The notes: generated from the sequence alone by a model not told the origin. A stretch of DNA of 64,000 bases from Terriglobia bacterium (GCA_020073565.1 JAIQEY010000016.1:1-64000); one strand, 5' to 3'. Shown: positions 25,780-34,146, counted from the first letter of the stretch. Program-made: numbers and translations.

Positions 25780-25822
25780 GGCCACGAAGTGTGGCGTTTT
25801 TGCCACGTACAGAAAACCGTCC
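25780..25822 (+). promoter_or_regulatory. Hairpin-forming leader upstream of lpxC
   Basis: In the predicted leader, GTGGC-GTTTTT-GCCAC folds as a small hairpin, and GTTTTC upstream can pair with GAAAAC downstream to enclose it. It could affect translation from the weak TTG start. No known riboswitch class is recognised. Confidence 0.35.
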
Positions 25823-25867
25823 CTGCCAGTAAGCTGACTCGCAGTAAAAGACTTACATCCCTCACGC

Positions 25868-26767
25868 TTGACGCACGAGCAGACAATTCGTGCTGCAGTC
25901 ACCTGCAGTGGAGTAGGCCTCCACAGTGGGGCTCCAGTGAATCTGCGGATCCTGCCGGCACCCGCCGGCACCGGGATTGTATTCCGCCGCACCGACCTGG
26001 ATGGCTTTGAGATCGAGGCCAGCGGACGCAATGTAGCCCGAGTCAGCTACGCCACTAGCTTGATGAAGAAGGGCGTGCTGATCTCGACCACGGAGCATCT
26101 GCTGTCGGCCTGTATCGGAGTTGGCCTCGACAACGCCATCGTGGAACTCGACAACCTGGAGTTGCCGATTCTCGATGGCAGCGCGCGGCCCTTCGTGGAG
26201 ATGATTCAGAAGGCGGGTATCCGCCGCCAGCGCCGAGCGCGTACCTACCTCCGGCTGGTGCGCGAGATCGAATTGCGTGAGGGCGACAAATTTATCGCGG
26301 TCTACCCAGCGGATACGTATTCGGTTTCCTATGCCATTAATTTCCCGCATCCGCAGATCGGCAAACAGACTTTTTGCGTGCGGCTGACGAACGGGAGTTA
26401 TCTCAAGGAAATTGCACCGGCGCGAACCTTCGGATTTCTGCACGAAGCGGACGCGATGCGGCAGCAGGGGCTGATTCGCGGTGCTTCCACCGAGAACGCC
26501 ATCGTGTTGACGAAGAATGAAGTCCTCAACCCGCCGCTACGTTTCGCGGACGAATTTGTACGGCACAAAGTTCTGGACTTGATCGGCGACCTGGCTCTGA
26601 TCGGCAAGCAGATTCTGGGGTCGGTGGTGGCCGACCGCGCGGGCCATGCCATGCACACGGCGCTGGTCTCGCGCATTCTGCGCGATTCATCCTACTGGGA
26701 AGAGACAGCGCTGGAAGAGGTTCCCTCAGAGACGGCGCGGGCCGCCGAGGCCAGAGCGAGCGTTTAG
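25868..26767 (+). CDS. lpxC: UDP-3-O-acyl-N-acetylglucosamine deacetylase
   Basis: LpxC is the zinc enzyme that commits UDP-sugar to lipid A. The 299-residue protein has the zinc-histidine motif STTEHLLSA near residue 75, ELPILDGSA, the RTFGF block, HKVLDLIGDLALIG (second histidine and the aspartate) and the catalytic histidine in RAGHAMHTAL. The only in-frame start that gives the full N-terminus is the TTG at 25868, as a stop lies 11 codons upstream; its ribosome site is weak. This suggests low translation, fitting an enzyme that must be tightly held. FtsH, which degrades LpxC in E. coli, is encoded 2 kb upstream. Confidence 0.95.
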   Translation: MTHEQTIRAAVTCSGVGLHSGAPVNLRILPAPAGTGIVFRRTDLDGFEIEASGRNVARVSYATSLMKKGVLISTTEHLLSACIGVGLDNAIVELDNLELPILDGSARPFVEMIQKAGIRRQRRARTYLRLVREIELREGDKFIAVYPADTYSVSYAINFPHPQIGKQTFCVRLTNGSYLKEIAPARTFGFLHEADAMRQQGLIRGASTENAIVLTKNEVLNPPLRFADEFVRHKVLDLIGDLALIGKQILGSVVADRAGHAMHTALVSRILRDSSYWEETALEEVPSETARAAEARASV

Positions 26768-27106
26768 CGGCGTGTTTTGCTGGCCGGGTTTCTCATCTCG
26801 TCGTTTACGACTCACTGCGAATTCAAATCCACAGGTTCCTCCCTTCGGTCAGAAATGACCGCATGGATTTAACCTCACGACCATAGTGTGGTTGCCCGCC
26901 AGTTCGGCCCGAGTTCGCGTCATCCCAAAACAACCACGGTTCACAAGTTGCTGGTTTGCTCCCCGTTGCAGGTTGGTCCATATGATTGGCATCAAGTATC
27001 AAGTAGCGATGGATTCACGCAGATACGGGAAGAATTCGCGGGCAGAATTTACATGGCCCGCACCTGACGAGACATATTAGAACCCATTATTCAGTCACTT
27101 ACGAGT
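26768..27106. other. Intergenic region downstream of lpxC
   Basis: No gene recognised. A repeat with ends AATCCACAG and CATGGATT lies at 26824-26870. The rest, somewhat AT-richer than its surroundings, shows no ORF with a good ribosome site. Confidence 0.5.
26824..26870. repeat. CCTCCCTTCGGTCAGAAATGAC-type repeat
   Basis: The element has short inverted ends (AATCCA and TGGATT) and a core resembling GTCATTTCNGACCGAAGGGAGG read on the minus strand. Only one copy is seen in this window, so the repeat family is an inference. Confidence 0.4.
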
Positions 27107-27124
27107 TTGGCACGCGTGGTGCTA
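27107..27124 (+). promoter_or_regulatory. Candidate sigma-54 (-24/-12) promoter
   Basis: TTGGCACGCGTGGTGCTA matches the sigma-54 consensus TGGCACG-N4-TTGC in all but one position and has the invariant GG and GC separated by 10 bp. The next gene starts at 27283, 160 nt downstream. No enhancer site or sigma-54 activator is visible nearby. Confidence 0.55.
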
Positions 27125-27282
27125 GATACAGTGCAGAACAGACGATGGCATGGTTGGTAGCTGTAACTGAAGTGACTCAACCAAGCGTCTGCAGTGGGCC
27201 CTGTCGATCCTGTGGGAATCCCGCTGTTCTCAGTACCGATTCCCCACCATATCAGTTGAGAGAGTTGTTAGAGGAGAGCACT

Positions 27283-27534
27283 ATGCGTGATGTCTATGAA
27301 GTTCTCCGCGAGAAAGAAAAAGCAATTCAGCGGGTCGATCAAGAGATCAGGCTTTTGCGGTTGGCGGCTTCGTTGCTGAATGACGGCACCGATAGCGGAT
27401 TGATCACCGACGACCCGCGTCGTGACGGGACAGAAGCTACCGAGGATGCCAAGGTAGGGACTGCAAAAAGAATCTCCGCTCGACTCAGGCGCCTGGCAAC
27501 GCCGCTGCTGGAGGCCAGTCGCTCTGCTAGCTAG
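27283..27534 (+). CDS. Small coiled-coil protein, unknown function
   Basis: An 83-residue protein starting at the ATG at 27283, which has a strong ribosome site (GAGGAGAG) 4 nt upstream; the longer ORF from 27145 lacks one. The N-terminal half MRDVYEVLREKEKAIQRVDQ forms an amphipathic helix rich in Glu, Arg and Lys, probably a coiled coil, and the rest is acidic then basic. I do not recognise it, though similar short proteins seem common in acidobacteria. A sigma-54-like promoter at 27107-27124 suggests environmental or nitrogen control. Confidence 0.65.
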   Translation: MRDVYEVLREKEKAIQRVDQEIRLLRLAASLLNDGTDSGLITDDPRRDGTEATEDAKVGTAKRISARLRRLATPLLEASRSAS

Positions 27535-27836
27535 CGGTCCGCAATCGGGGGATCAGGGAAGTTGAATGACGTTAAGGCTGCGTGTGTGCAAGTGATGTTC
27601 CTGCCTTCTGCCAAGTGGTCGTGTAACGCGTAGCCGCATCGAGTAAGTCCGGGTCGAACACACAGGTGAGATGGTCAGGCATGTGTGCCGGGGCATCTCT
27701 GCGGCCGGGGGCGTTGGCGCAAGATTGTGCTTTCGCCCTCTTAGGGGGATGCGTGTGAACTTCAGGCCGCAACGAATGAACGGTCACTCGTTTCGAAGAA
27801 AGTTACAGGAACGCCGCTCGCGGCGGGGAGGTCATC
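27535..27836. other. Intergenic region, no recognised feature
   Basis: I see no convincing gene, RNA or terminator. The sequence TTGGCGCAAGATTGTGCT near 27714-27731 looks slightly like a sigma-54 site but its GG-GC spacing is 11, not 10. Confidence 0.4.
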
Positions 27837-28088
27837 GTGAGGGCCAAAGGCGATCCAGCATGCGACAGACACACGAACCTGCAGATGATTCCAACTTCTT
27901 TCAAGACGCCTGCCGGAAGAATCTTCGGATATGTCTGCGCGGTTCCCAGTTGTGGGCGTCACTATGACGGCAAAAGTTATTTCGACACAACAGAAATCAC
28001 ATCTGCTTGGGAGAGGAATGCTTCCAACGGTTGGCCGGGCGCGAGCAGAGATGCATCTCGGCCAGCGGAGTTGGAAGGCAACAGCTAG
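27837..28088 (+). CDS. Small protein with a Cys/His cluster, unknown function
   Basis: An 83-residue ORF starting at GTG 27837, 5 nt after a perfect GGAGG. Its residues include CDRH, then GYVCAVPSCGRHYD and a nearby FD, an arrangement of two Cys-X4-Cys and His residues that could bind zinc. The C-terminal part is less ordered. I do not recognise the family. Codon use is not obviously strong, but the ribosome site and cysteine pattern argue for a real gene. It shares the region with other small lineage-specific genes. Confidence 0.5.
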   Translation: MRAKGDPACDRHTNLQMIPTSFKTPAGRIFGYVCAVPSCGRHYDGKSYFDTTEITSAWERNASNGWPGASRDASRPAELEGNS

Positions 28089-28172
28089 AAGGTGCTGGAC
28101 AGTGGCGTCATGTTAGTGGCCGGGCGAGTCGGCGATGACTGGCGGTCCGAGAATTTGGTCCCAGAACAATGG

Positions 28173-28403
28173 TCAGTCGGCGGGCTGCGGTGCTGCGGTC
28201 ACCTCTTGCGCTGTCCCAAGTTCCGCCATCAGCCGCGCCAGTTCGGCCTCAGCTTCGATGCGCACCCGGTCGGCAAATGCGCTTGCACTCCGGCGATGTT
28301 CGGCACCGAGGGCGGACAAGCGAGCGCGCAGGTAAGGTTGATCCTCTTCTAATCTGCGCAGGAGTCTTTGGGTGCGGGCAATTTTTTCGTCGAGCGTAAT
28401 CAT
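28173..28403 (-). CDS. Small helical protein, doubtful
   Basis: A 76-residue ORF (MITLDEKIARTQRLLRRLEE...) rich in Arg, Glu, Leu and Ala, which would be almost entirely helical and possibly coiled-coil. There is no clear ribosome site at the ATG. It is independent of larger genes and resembles in character the small protein at 27283. It may be real or a chance ORF in GC-rich DNA. Confidence 0.4.
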   Translation of the reverse strand: MITLDEKIARTQRLLRRLEEDQPYLRARLSALGAEHRRSASAFADRVRIEAEAELARLMAELGTAQEVTAAPQPAD

Positions 28404-28522
28404 CGGAAACTCTGATCAAGAGTGCCAAATGCTGGGGCGGGACGCAAGTTCCAAGCTGGGTGCGGGCTATCGGAAATCGCAGAAGCAGAAGGAGAGCCAG
28501 GGGTGGAGAACGCGACTGCCGA

Positions 28523-29239
28523 TTAGTGGGGTGAGACGTATTCCTGCAGCCGCTTGGGCAATTCGTCCTGCAGCCGCTCGGTGAGCCACTTGTCAAGCTG
28601 GTATTGCGAGCTTTGGGGCACATCGACGAACCGGATGCCTACGTGACCCGTATCGTCGGCCCATGCGATCTCGCCTTTCAGTTCGAGCGAGCCGTTGGAG
28701 CCGGGAAGCGAGAATTGCAGTTTGGCTCGGCCCTCTTTGGGAAACCTGCCTGCCACACGGATGGCCATGCCCCCTTCGCTCACATTGGTAGTGGTGGCGT
28801 TTCGTTCCGGGCCATGGGGAGGGAGAATCTTCACGTTCATCTCCACCGGATGGCGGAAGTAGCGGCGCCGTTCCCTCACCATAAAATTGAGGGCGGCATT
28901 GAAACAGCGGGTGGCGTTCAGGGGCGTCAGCGGCTTCTGGAGAACAAAGTTGGCCCCGGACTGGAAGGCTTCCTGAGTGCTGGTCTTGCCATTCAGGACG
29001 GCAAACGCGACCGCTCGGGCGTTACTCTGGGTATGGCGGAGGCCCTTGAGCAGATCGCCGCCGCCCGGCAGATCGTCGCAATCCACGATCACCGCGTCAA
29101 ATTTGCACTTGGTGAGCAGGTCGTTCGCGGGTTTGATCGCCGCGCATACCTGGACCTCTACTGCGATTTTTTCCAGCGTGGGGCGCAGCACTCCGAGCAG
29201 GGCTGCATCGTCGCTGATGAGTAGGGATTCCAGGTTCAT
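28523..29239 (-). CDS. Receiver-like protein with C-terminal PilZ domain
   Basis: About 238 residues from the ATG at 29239. The N-terminal part (about 1-120) has a receiver-like fold (LLISDDAALLGVLRPTLEK; IVDCDDLPGG at the usual phospho-Asp position; LQKPLT with the conserved lysine). The C-terminal PilZ domain has RRRYFRHPVEM and TNVSEGGMAIRV, which match the c-di-GMP-binding RxxxR and (D/N)xSxxG motifs. It likely couples a phosphorelay or unknown input with c-di-GMP to motility or surface behaviour. The upstream ATG at 29311 is less likely because the extra residues do not belong to the receiver. No partner kinase is nearby. Confidence 0.85.
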   Translation of the reverse strand: MNLESLLISDDAALLGVLRPTLEKIAVEVQVCAAIKPANDLLTKCKFDAVIVDCDDLPGGGDLLKGLRHTQSNARAVAFAVLNGKTSTQEAFQSGANFVLQKPLTPLNATRCFNAALNFMVRERRRYFRHPVEMNVKILPPHGPERNATTTNVSEGGMAIRVAGRFPKEGRAKLQFSLPGSNGSLELKGEIAWADDTGHVGIRFVDVPQSSQYQLDKWLTERLQDELPKRLQEYVSPH

Positions 29240-29396
29240 GGTTCTATCGATAGTAACCGTGACCGGGAGGCGAACAAAGTGACCGAGGTACTGACCGGCG
29301 CCTGACCTCAAGCATAGTCTGCTGGTTTCTGTACATGCCTGCTTTTAACGAAACGGCTAAGCCCCGCACATTCGCGTAGAATAGGCGCTTTCGACC

Positions 29397-29900
29397 GTGG
29401 CCTCGACTCTGTCGGAACTCGTCTATCTGTCGCTGGGATCAAACGTAGGCGATCGCGCCGCCAACCTGCGTGCGGCCATCGAACGTCTGGCGGAGGCGGG
29501 GACAGTGCGGGCAAGGTCGGTTTTCTACGAAACCGAGCCGGTGGACTTCCGCGATCAGCCGTGGTTTCTTAACTGCGTGATCGCCCTGGAAACAAGCAAG
29601 CCGCCGCGAGACCTGCTTGCCCACGCGCTTGCGATCGAAGAGGGGATGGGCCGCCAGCGAACTCGGGACAAGGGGCCGCGCACCATTGACATCGACATCC
29701 TGCTATTTGGAGATCGCGTGATCGATGAGCCAGGCCTGAAGATTCCGCATCCGGCGATGCATGAGCGGCGGTTTGTGCTGGAACCGCTGGCGGAAATTGC
29801 TCCGGGGGTGCTGCATCCCACGATCAAGCAGACAGCACGGCAACTGCTAGGGGGCTTGCCAGTTGGGCAGGTGGTGCGAATTCTGAAACCTGAGACCTGA
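29397..29900 (+). CDS. folK: 2-amino-4-hydroxy-6-hydroxymethyldihydropteridine diphosphokinase
   Basis: FolK pyrophosphorylates the pterin in folate synthesis. The 167-residue protein has SLGSNVGDRAANL near the N-terminus, a substrate loop FYETEPVDFRDQPWFLN, and the metal motif GPRTIDIDILLFG. It starts at GTG 29397, preceded at a distance by a TAGAAT hexamer. The last codons (KPET and stop) are formed by a GGTCTCAGG-type repeat, so the native C-terminus was probably altered by that element. It stands alone; folP and folB are not nearby. Confidence 0.95.
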   Translation: MASTLSELVYLSLGSNVGDRAANLRAAIERLAEAGTVRARSVFYETEPVDFRDQPWFLNCVIALETSKPPRDLLAHALAIEEGMGRQRTRDKGPRTIDIDILLFGDRVIDEPGLKIPHPAMHERRFVLEPLAEIAPGVLHPTIKQTARQLLGGLPVGQVVRILKPET

Positions 29901-29906
29901 GACCTG
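29885..29906. repeat. GGTCTCAGG-type repeat at the end of folK
   Basis: AACCTGAGACCTGAGACCTG overlaps the last five codons and the stop of folK. It is the third locus of the family, besides 1140-1265 and 16427-16458. Confidence 0.7.
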
Positions 29907-29916
29907 TCACCCCAGG

Positions 29917-30573
29917 CTACGGAACAATGATCCGGCTCCCAGCATCTTCCGGCGCCGCGATGGCCGACTGCTTCTCGGGAAACTGCGCAAAGAGGAAATC
30001 CACGTAGGCACGCGATTTGGGTCGCCCGGAAGTGCGTCCCAGGCCCATGCGCAGCAGGAACACGAGAGCTTTCAGGACGTCGGAATCGCGCAGTTGGGTG
30101 TAGCCCATGTGCTTCTGCTCAGCCTCGCGATACTCCTTGACCATGGCTGCCACTTCGGCTGCGACTGCCTGGTGCGCAACGTTGGCGGTCGGCTGTTCGT
30201 AGATCAGGCTGGAGTTCACCAGGGTCTCGTAACTCCTGGAGAGCGAGGTGAGAGCCGCAATCAGATCGCGGTCCATCAAGTCGCGGTTGGCGCGAGCGCT
30301 TTTGGCGAGCGCGAAGCTGAGCCCGACGATCAGGTGCTCGCGCTCGTAGAGGAATTGTTCGCTGATCTCGATCTGGGGAAACAGCGACTCACGATCCAGG
30401 ACGCCCCCGGAGTGCGGCTTCTCGTGCGCACGGGCTTGTTGCAGATACGGGCAGTCGCTCGGACAGTCGAGCGTCACTTCGCGCTGCTCTCCGCAGCACT
30501 GCGCGCAGATCTTGCCGTGCACCGCCGGGCAAAACCGTTTTTCCTTCCGTTCGTTACAGATTGCGCAAGTCAC
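29917..30573 (-). CDS. Cys-cluster protein of unknown function
   Basis: The start is the GTG at 30573, with AGGAG 8 nt upstream; the larger ORF from 30732 has no such support. The N-terminus bears CAIC, then RFCPAVHG, KICAQCCGEQRE and LDCPSDCPYL, eight or nine cysteines within about 45 residues, likely a zinc- or iron-sulphur-binding module. The remaining 160 residues are helical, with LSRSYETL and MVKEYREAEQKHMG. I know this cysteine pattern only from unannotated acidobacterial and deltaproteobacterial proteins. It lies next to glnA, transcribed divergently, which may be coincidence. Confidence 0.7.
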   Translation of the reverse strand: MTCAICNERKEKRFCPAVHGKICAQCCGEQREVTLDCPSDCPYLQQARAHEKPHSGGVLDRESLFPQIEISEQFLYEREHLIVGLSFALAKSARANRDLMDRDLIAALTSLSRSYETLVNSSLIYEQPTANVAHQAVAAEVAAMVKEYREAEQKHMGYTQLRDSDVLKALVFLLRMGLGRTSGRPKSRAYVDFLFAQFPEKQSAIAAPEDAGSRIIVP

Positions 30574-30803
30574 TCGTTCTCCTAGGTTTCTGATTATTTC
30601 ATGACGTTTCGGCGTTTGCAGAGAAACCCGGTCAGGGACAGCGGGATCGATGCACCACTCCTGAGGCAATCTGGAGAACAAATAAACTGATCGGTACGAT
30701 AAACCATTTTTATTTGTGGTTGTCTCGTCCAAGCGTTAGCCTAATGGGTCATCCACGGGTGATTGGATTTCATCTTGGGCATTGCCCAACACTAAGGAGA
30801 AGC

Positions 30804-32237
30804 ATGTCGACTGAACTGCGGAATTTTCTGGCGATCCCGTACGACGAACTGGAAGAGATGAATCTGAAGGCGAAGAAGCAGCGCCTGGACCGCGTTGATG
30901 CGGGCAAGATTCAGGAAGAGCGGCTGAAGTATCTCACCGACGAGAAACGCATCAAGGCCTTGACCGTGATGTTCAGCGACCTCGAAGGCCGGCTGCACAT
31001 GCTCGACTACGACAAGAAGTTCCTGCTCAAGAATTACGAGAACCTGACCTTCGACGGTTCGTCGATCCGCGGCTTTACCGCGCAGCGGGAGAGCGATCTG
31101 CGTCTCGGCATCGACTGGGCTGCGTTTTATTGGGGCCCCGCCGACGTGTTTGGGCCGGGGAAGGTGCTGGTGTTCGGCGAGGTCATTGACAAGAACGGCG
31201 AGCCCTACACGGCGGACATCCGCAGCATGCTCAAGGTGTTTGCTGAGGGGATGCACAAGAAGCATGGCTACACGCTCAATGCGGCCAATGAAATTGAGGG
31301 TTTCCTGTTCGCGGGTGCAGACGCCGAGCGCCGCTATCATGAAACGGGCAAGTTCGAGTACGTCAACACCGGCGGGTATTACCACTCGTTGCCGGGCGAC
31401 CCCTTACGCTCGTTCATCGATACGGTTGCCGAAGTGCAGCGCTCGATGGGTTTCCAGAACGAGAAGGACCACCCGGAAGTCGCACCCTCCCAGTTCGAAG
31501 TGAACTACAACTACGCCGAAGTCGTGGCCGCCGCCGACCACATTCAGCTCTACAAGCTGGTGTGCCGCCAGGTGGCGCGCAACATGGGCCTGACCGCGTG
31601 TTTCCTGCCCAAGCCGATTGTCGGTGTCAATGGCAGCGGCATGCACACAAATATCTCGGTGAGCGAAAACGGCAAGAACCTGTTCTGGGATCCCAAGGGG
31701 GAGGAGAAGCTCAGCAAGTTCGGCTACGAGTTCATGGACCGCATTCTCACGCATGGCAACGACCTTTGCCTAGTCTTCAATTCCAGCGTGAACGCGTACC
31801 GGCGGCTGGATCCGCATTTCGAGGCGCCCAACCAACTGAAGGCGTCGGCAGTGGACCGCGGCGCCATGGTACGCATCCCGATCGGCAACCAGCGCAGCAT
31901 GCGAATCGAGGTACGTGCGGTCGCGCCCGATGCCAACCCGTACATGGTGATGTATTCGATCTTCAAGACCGGCCTTGAAGGGACGACCGCGAAAATCAAG
32001 GACTTGCGCGCGGGGAAAGAACGCTACCTGCCGGACAACATCTATACGGCGATGGAGGACTTCCGCAAAGCCGAATGGACGACTACGTTGCTGGGCGAGG
32101 ACGTGAAAGGCCGCTACGCCGATTTGAAGCAGGCTTCAGCGGACCGTTGCCCGCGGTTGCTGGGGACGGTCGTCAAGGATGCCGAAGTGCAATTCCACCA
32201 CGAGGTCTACAACCAGTACCTGTGGAACCAGTTCTAG
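30804..32237 (+). CDS. glnA: Glutamine synthetase
   Basis: This enzyme joins ammonia to glutamate with ATP. The 477-residue protein from ATG 30804 has an AAGGAGAAGC ribosome site; the ORF extending to 30714 lacks one. Signature blocks are FDGSSIRGF, EVAPSQFEVNYNYA, and the ATP site VNGSGMHTNIS. The region near residue 400, where type I-beta enzymes carry the adenylylation site NLYDLPPE, reads RYLPDNIYTAM, so this tyrosine appears missing and GlnE-type control is doubtful. A strong terminator follows at 32283. Confidence 0.95.
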   Translation: MSTELRNFLAIPYDELEEMNLKAKKQRLDRVDAGKIQEERLKYLTDEKRIKALTVMFSDLEGRLHMLDYDKKFLLKNYENLTFDGSSIRGFTAQRESDLRLGIDWAAFYWGPADVFGPGKVLVFGEVIDKNGEPYTADIRSMLKVFAEGMHKKHGYTLNAANEIEGFLFAGADAERRYHETGKFEYVNTGGYYHSLPGDPLRSFIDTVAEVQRSMGFQNEKDHPEVAPSQFEVNYNYAEVVAAADHIQLYKLVCRQVARNMGLTACFLPKPIVGVNGSGMHTNISVSENGKNLFWDPKGEEKLSKFGYEFMDRILTHGNDLCLVFNSSVNAYRRLDPHFEAPNQLKASAVDRGAMVRIPIGNQRSMRIEVRAVAPDANPYMVMYSIFKTGLEGTTAKIKDLRAGKERYLPDNIYTAMEDFRKAEWTTTLLGEDVKGRYADLKQASADRCPRLLGTVVKDAEVQFHHEVYNQYLWNQF

Positions 32238-32249
32238 GTAGAGGGTGTG

Positions 32250-32271
32250 GCGCGGACATTCCTGTCCGCGC
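32250..32271. repeat. Palindrome GCGCGGACATTCCTGTCCGC
   Basis: A near-perfect palindrome between glnA and its terminator, with a related copy upstream of glyA at 10333-10355. Confidence 0.65.
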
Positions 32272-32282
32272 GGCGGGTCATA

Positions 32283-32317
32283 AAGGCTGCCGTGGGTGAT
32301 CCTCGGCAGCCTTTTTT
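32283..32317 (+). terminator. Rho-independent terminator of glnA
   Basis: AAGGCTGCCG pairs with CGGCAGCCTT (10 bp) around a short loop and is followed by six T residues. It is a textbook terminator. Confidence 0.9.
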
Positions 32318-32390
32318 CTGTTGATCCCGAACGGGTTACGACTTTAGAAACTACACGACCCCTTCCCAGCCTGCGATAATACTTATTTCC

Positions 32391-34088
32391 ATGGAACAAG
32401 TATTTGCAGACGAACGCTGGCTCCCAAAATCAATCCTCTGCCTCCGGGATTACAGCCTGGAAAAATTTCTGCACGACCTGCTGGCTGGCATTACGGTGGG
32501 CTTGGTTGCACTGCCGCTCGCCATGGCGTTTTCGATCGCCTCGGGCCTTACGCCGCAAGCGGGAATTTATTGTGCGATTGTTACCGGCTTTCTGATTTCT
32601 GCGCTGGGCGGATCGACTACCCAGATCGGCGGACCCACCGGCGCGTTTGTGGTGGTGATTGCCGGGATCGTGGCCCTGCACGGCGTCGATGGCTTGTTCA
32701 TGTGCACCGTGATGGCGGGCGTCATGCTCGTGATCATGGGGTTGACCGGGATGGGCTCAGCGGTGAAATTCATTCCCCGCCCCATCGTCATCGGCTTCAC
32801 CAACGGTATTGCCATCCTGATTGCCAGTACGCAGGTCAAAGACTTTTTCGGGCTCAAGCTCGAAAAAGTTCCCGGTGTGTTCTGGCTGCGTATGGAAGCG
32901 CTGGCGCAGAACTTTCACACGTTCTCGATTGCGGCGGCGGCGCTGGCGATCGGTACGATCTTGATTATTGTCGTGTGTCGCGGTATCTCGAACCGGATCC
33001 CGGGCGCGATCGTGGCCATGGTCGCGGGAACCGTTGTGGTTGCAGTTTTCAAGTTGCCGGTGGAGACGATCGGCTCGCGCTTTGGCGGAATTCCGAGCGG
33101 TCTGCCCCATCTGCAGATTCCGGTGTTTCGTACGGATCTGATCCACGGCCTGATCGGGCCAGCGCTCACGGTTGCCATGCTGGGTGCAATCGAATCGTTG
33201 ATGTCGGCGGTGGTCTCGGACCGGATGAGCAACGACCGCCACAATCCGAATGTCGAACTGGTCGCGCAGGGATTCGCCAATGTGGTTTCGCCTATGTTTG
33301 GCGGCCTGCCAGCGACTGGCGCCATCGCGCGCACGGCCACTAACATCCGCTCAGGAGCGAAAACCCCGGTAGCGGGCATGATTCACGCGCTCACGCTGCT
33401 GGCCGTTCTCCTGTTTGCTTCCCGTTGGGTAAGTTTCGTTCCGATGGCGGTACTGGCGGGGATTCTGATGGTCGTGGCTTACAACATGGGCGAGTGGTTC
33501 GAAATTCCGTCGCTGCTCAAGCTCACGAAGACGGACATCAGCGTGTGGCTGGTGACGTTTGCCTTGACCGTGTTTGCCGATCTCACCGTTGCCGTGCAGG
33601 CAGGCATGATTCTGGCCGCGCTCCTCTTCATCAGCCGCGTGGCGGCAACCACCACCGTGTCACAAGTGACTGATGACTACATCGAAGACGGGCGCGTGCA
33701 TATTCTGCAGGACAAAGACATTCCCTACTACGCAACCATCTTCCGAATTCACGGGCCGTTTCTGTTTGGCGCGACCGACAAGATCGCGGTCATCACAGAG
33801 AAGATCCACAACCTTCCGCCGGTGGTGATTCTCCGCCTGCGCAACATGACGGCGCTCGATGCCACGGGACTGTTCGCCCTCGAAGAAGTCGCGCGCACGC
33901 TCAAGGCCAGCGGCCGCGCATTGATTCTCTGTGGTGCAAGAGAGCAGCCTCTGCGGCTCATCCAGCAGACGGAGTTTGAAGAGTTCGTGGGTCCGGAAAA
34001 TATCTGTGACAACGTGCAGTCGGCGCTGGAACGGGCCGAAGAAGCATTCGAACGGCTCAAGCCGCTGGCGAAAGCAACCGCGAAGTAA
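32391..34088 (+). CDS. SulP-family anion transporter with STAS domain
   Basis: A 565-residue inner-membrane transporter with around 12-14 hydrophobic helices (about 25-430). It has the SLC26 motifs LLAGITVGLVALPLAMAFSIA and GGPTGAFVV. A C-terminal STAS domain (about 440-555; MTALDATGLFALEEVA) follows. SulP proteins move sulphate, bicarbonate or other oxyanions with protons or sodium. No carbonic anhydrase or sulphate-assimilation gene is near. A run of GATAATAC lies just 8 nt before the ATG. Confidence 0.92.
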   Translation: MEQVFADERWLPKSILCLRDYSLEKFLHDLLAGITVGLVALPLAMAFSIASGLTPQAGIYCAIVTGFLISALGGSTTQIGGPTGAFVVVIAGIVALHGVDGLFMCTVMAGVMLVIMGLTGMGSAVKFIPRPIVIGFTNGIAILIASTQVKDFFGLKLEKVPGVFWLRMEALAQNFHTFSIAAAALAIGTILIIVVCRGISNRIPGAIVAMVAGTVVVAVFKLPVETIGSRFGGIPSGLPHLQIPVFRTDLIHGLIGPALTVAMLGAIESLMSAVVSDRMSNDRHNPNVELVAQGFANVVSPMFGGLPATGAIARTATNIRSGAKTPVAGMIHALTLLAVLLFASRWVSFVPMAVLAGILMVVAYNMGEWFEIPSLLKLTKTDISVWLVTFALTVFADLTVAVQAGMILAALLFISRVAATTTVSQVTDDYIEDGRVHILQDKDIPYYATIFRIHGPFLFGATDKIAVITEKIHNLPPVVILRLRNMTALDATGLFALEEVARTLKASGRALILCGAREQPLRLIQQTEFEEFVGPENICDNVQSALERAEEAFERLKPLAKATAK

Positions 34089-34146
34089 ACCTCCGCCGCT
34101 GAGGTTCGATACATTGCCGAAAATTACTAGATCTGTTCCCGTTTCA

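Noticed and set aside
27714-27731. Second sigma-54-like site before the small Cys/His gene
   Set aside because: TTGGCGCAAGATTGTGCT has GG and GC 11 bp apart, not the required 10, and mismatches in both elements.
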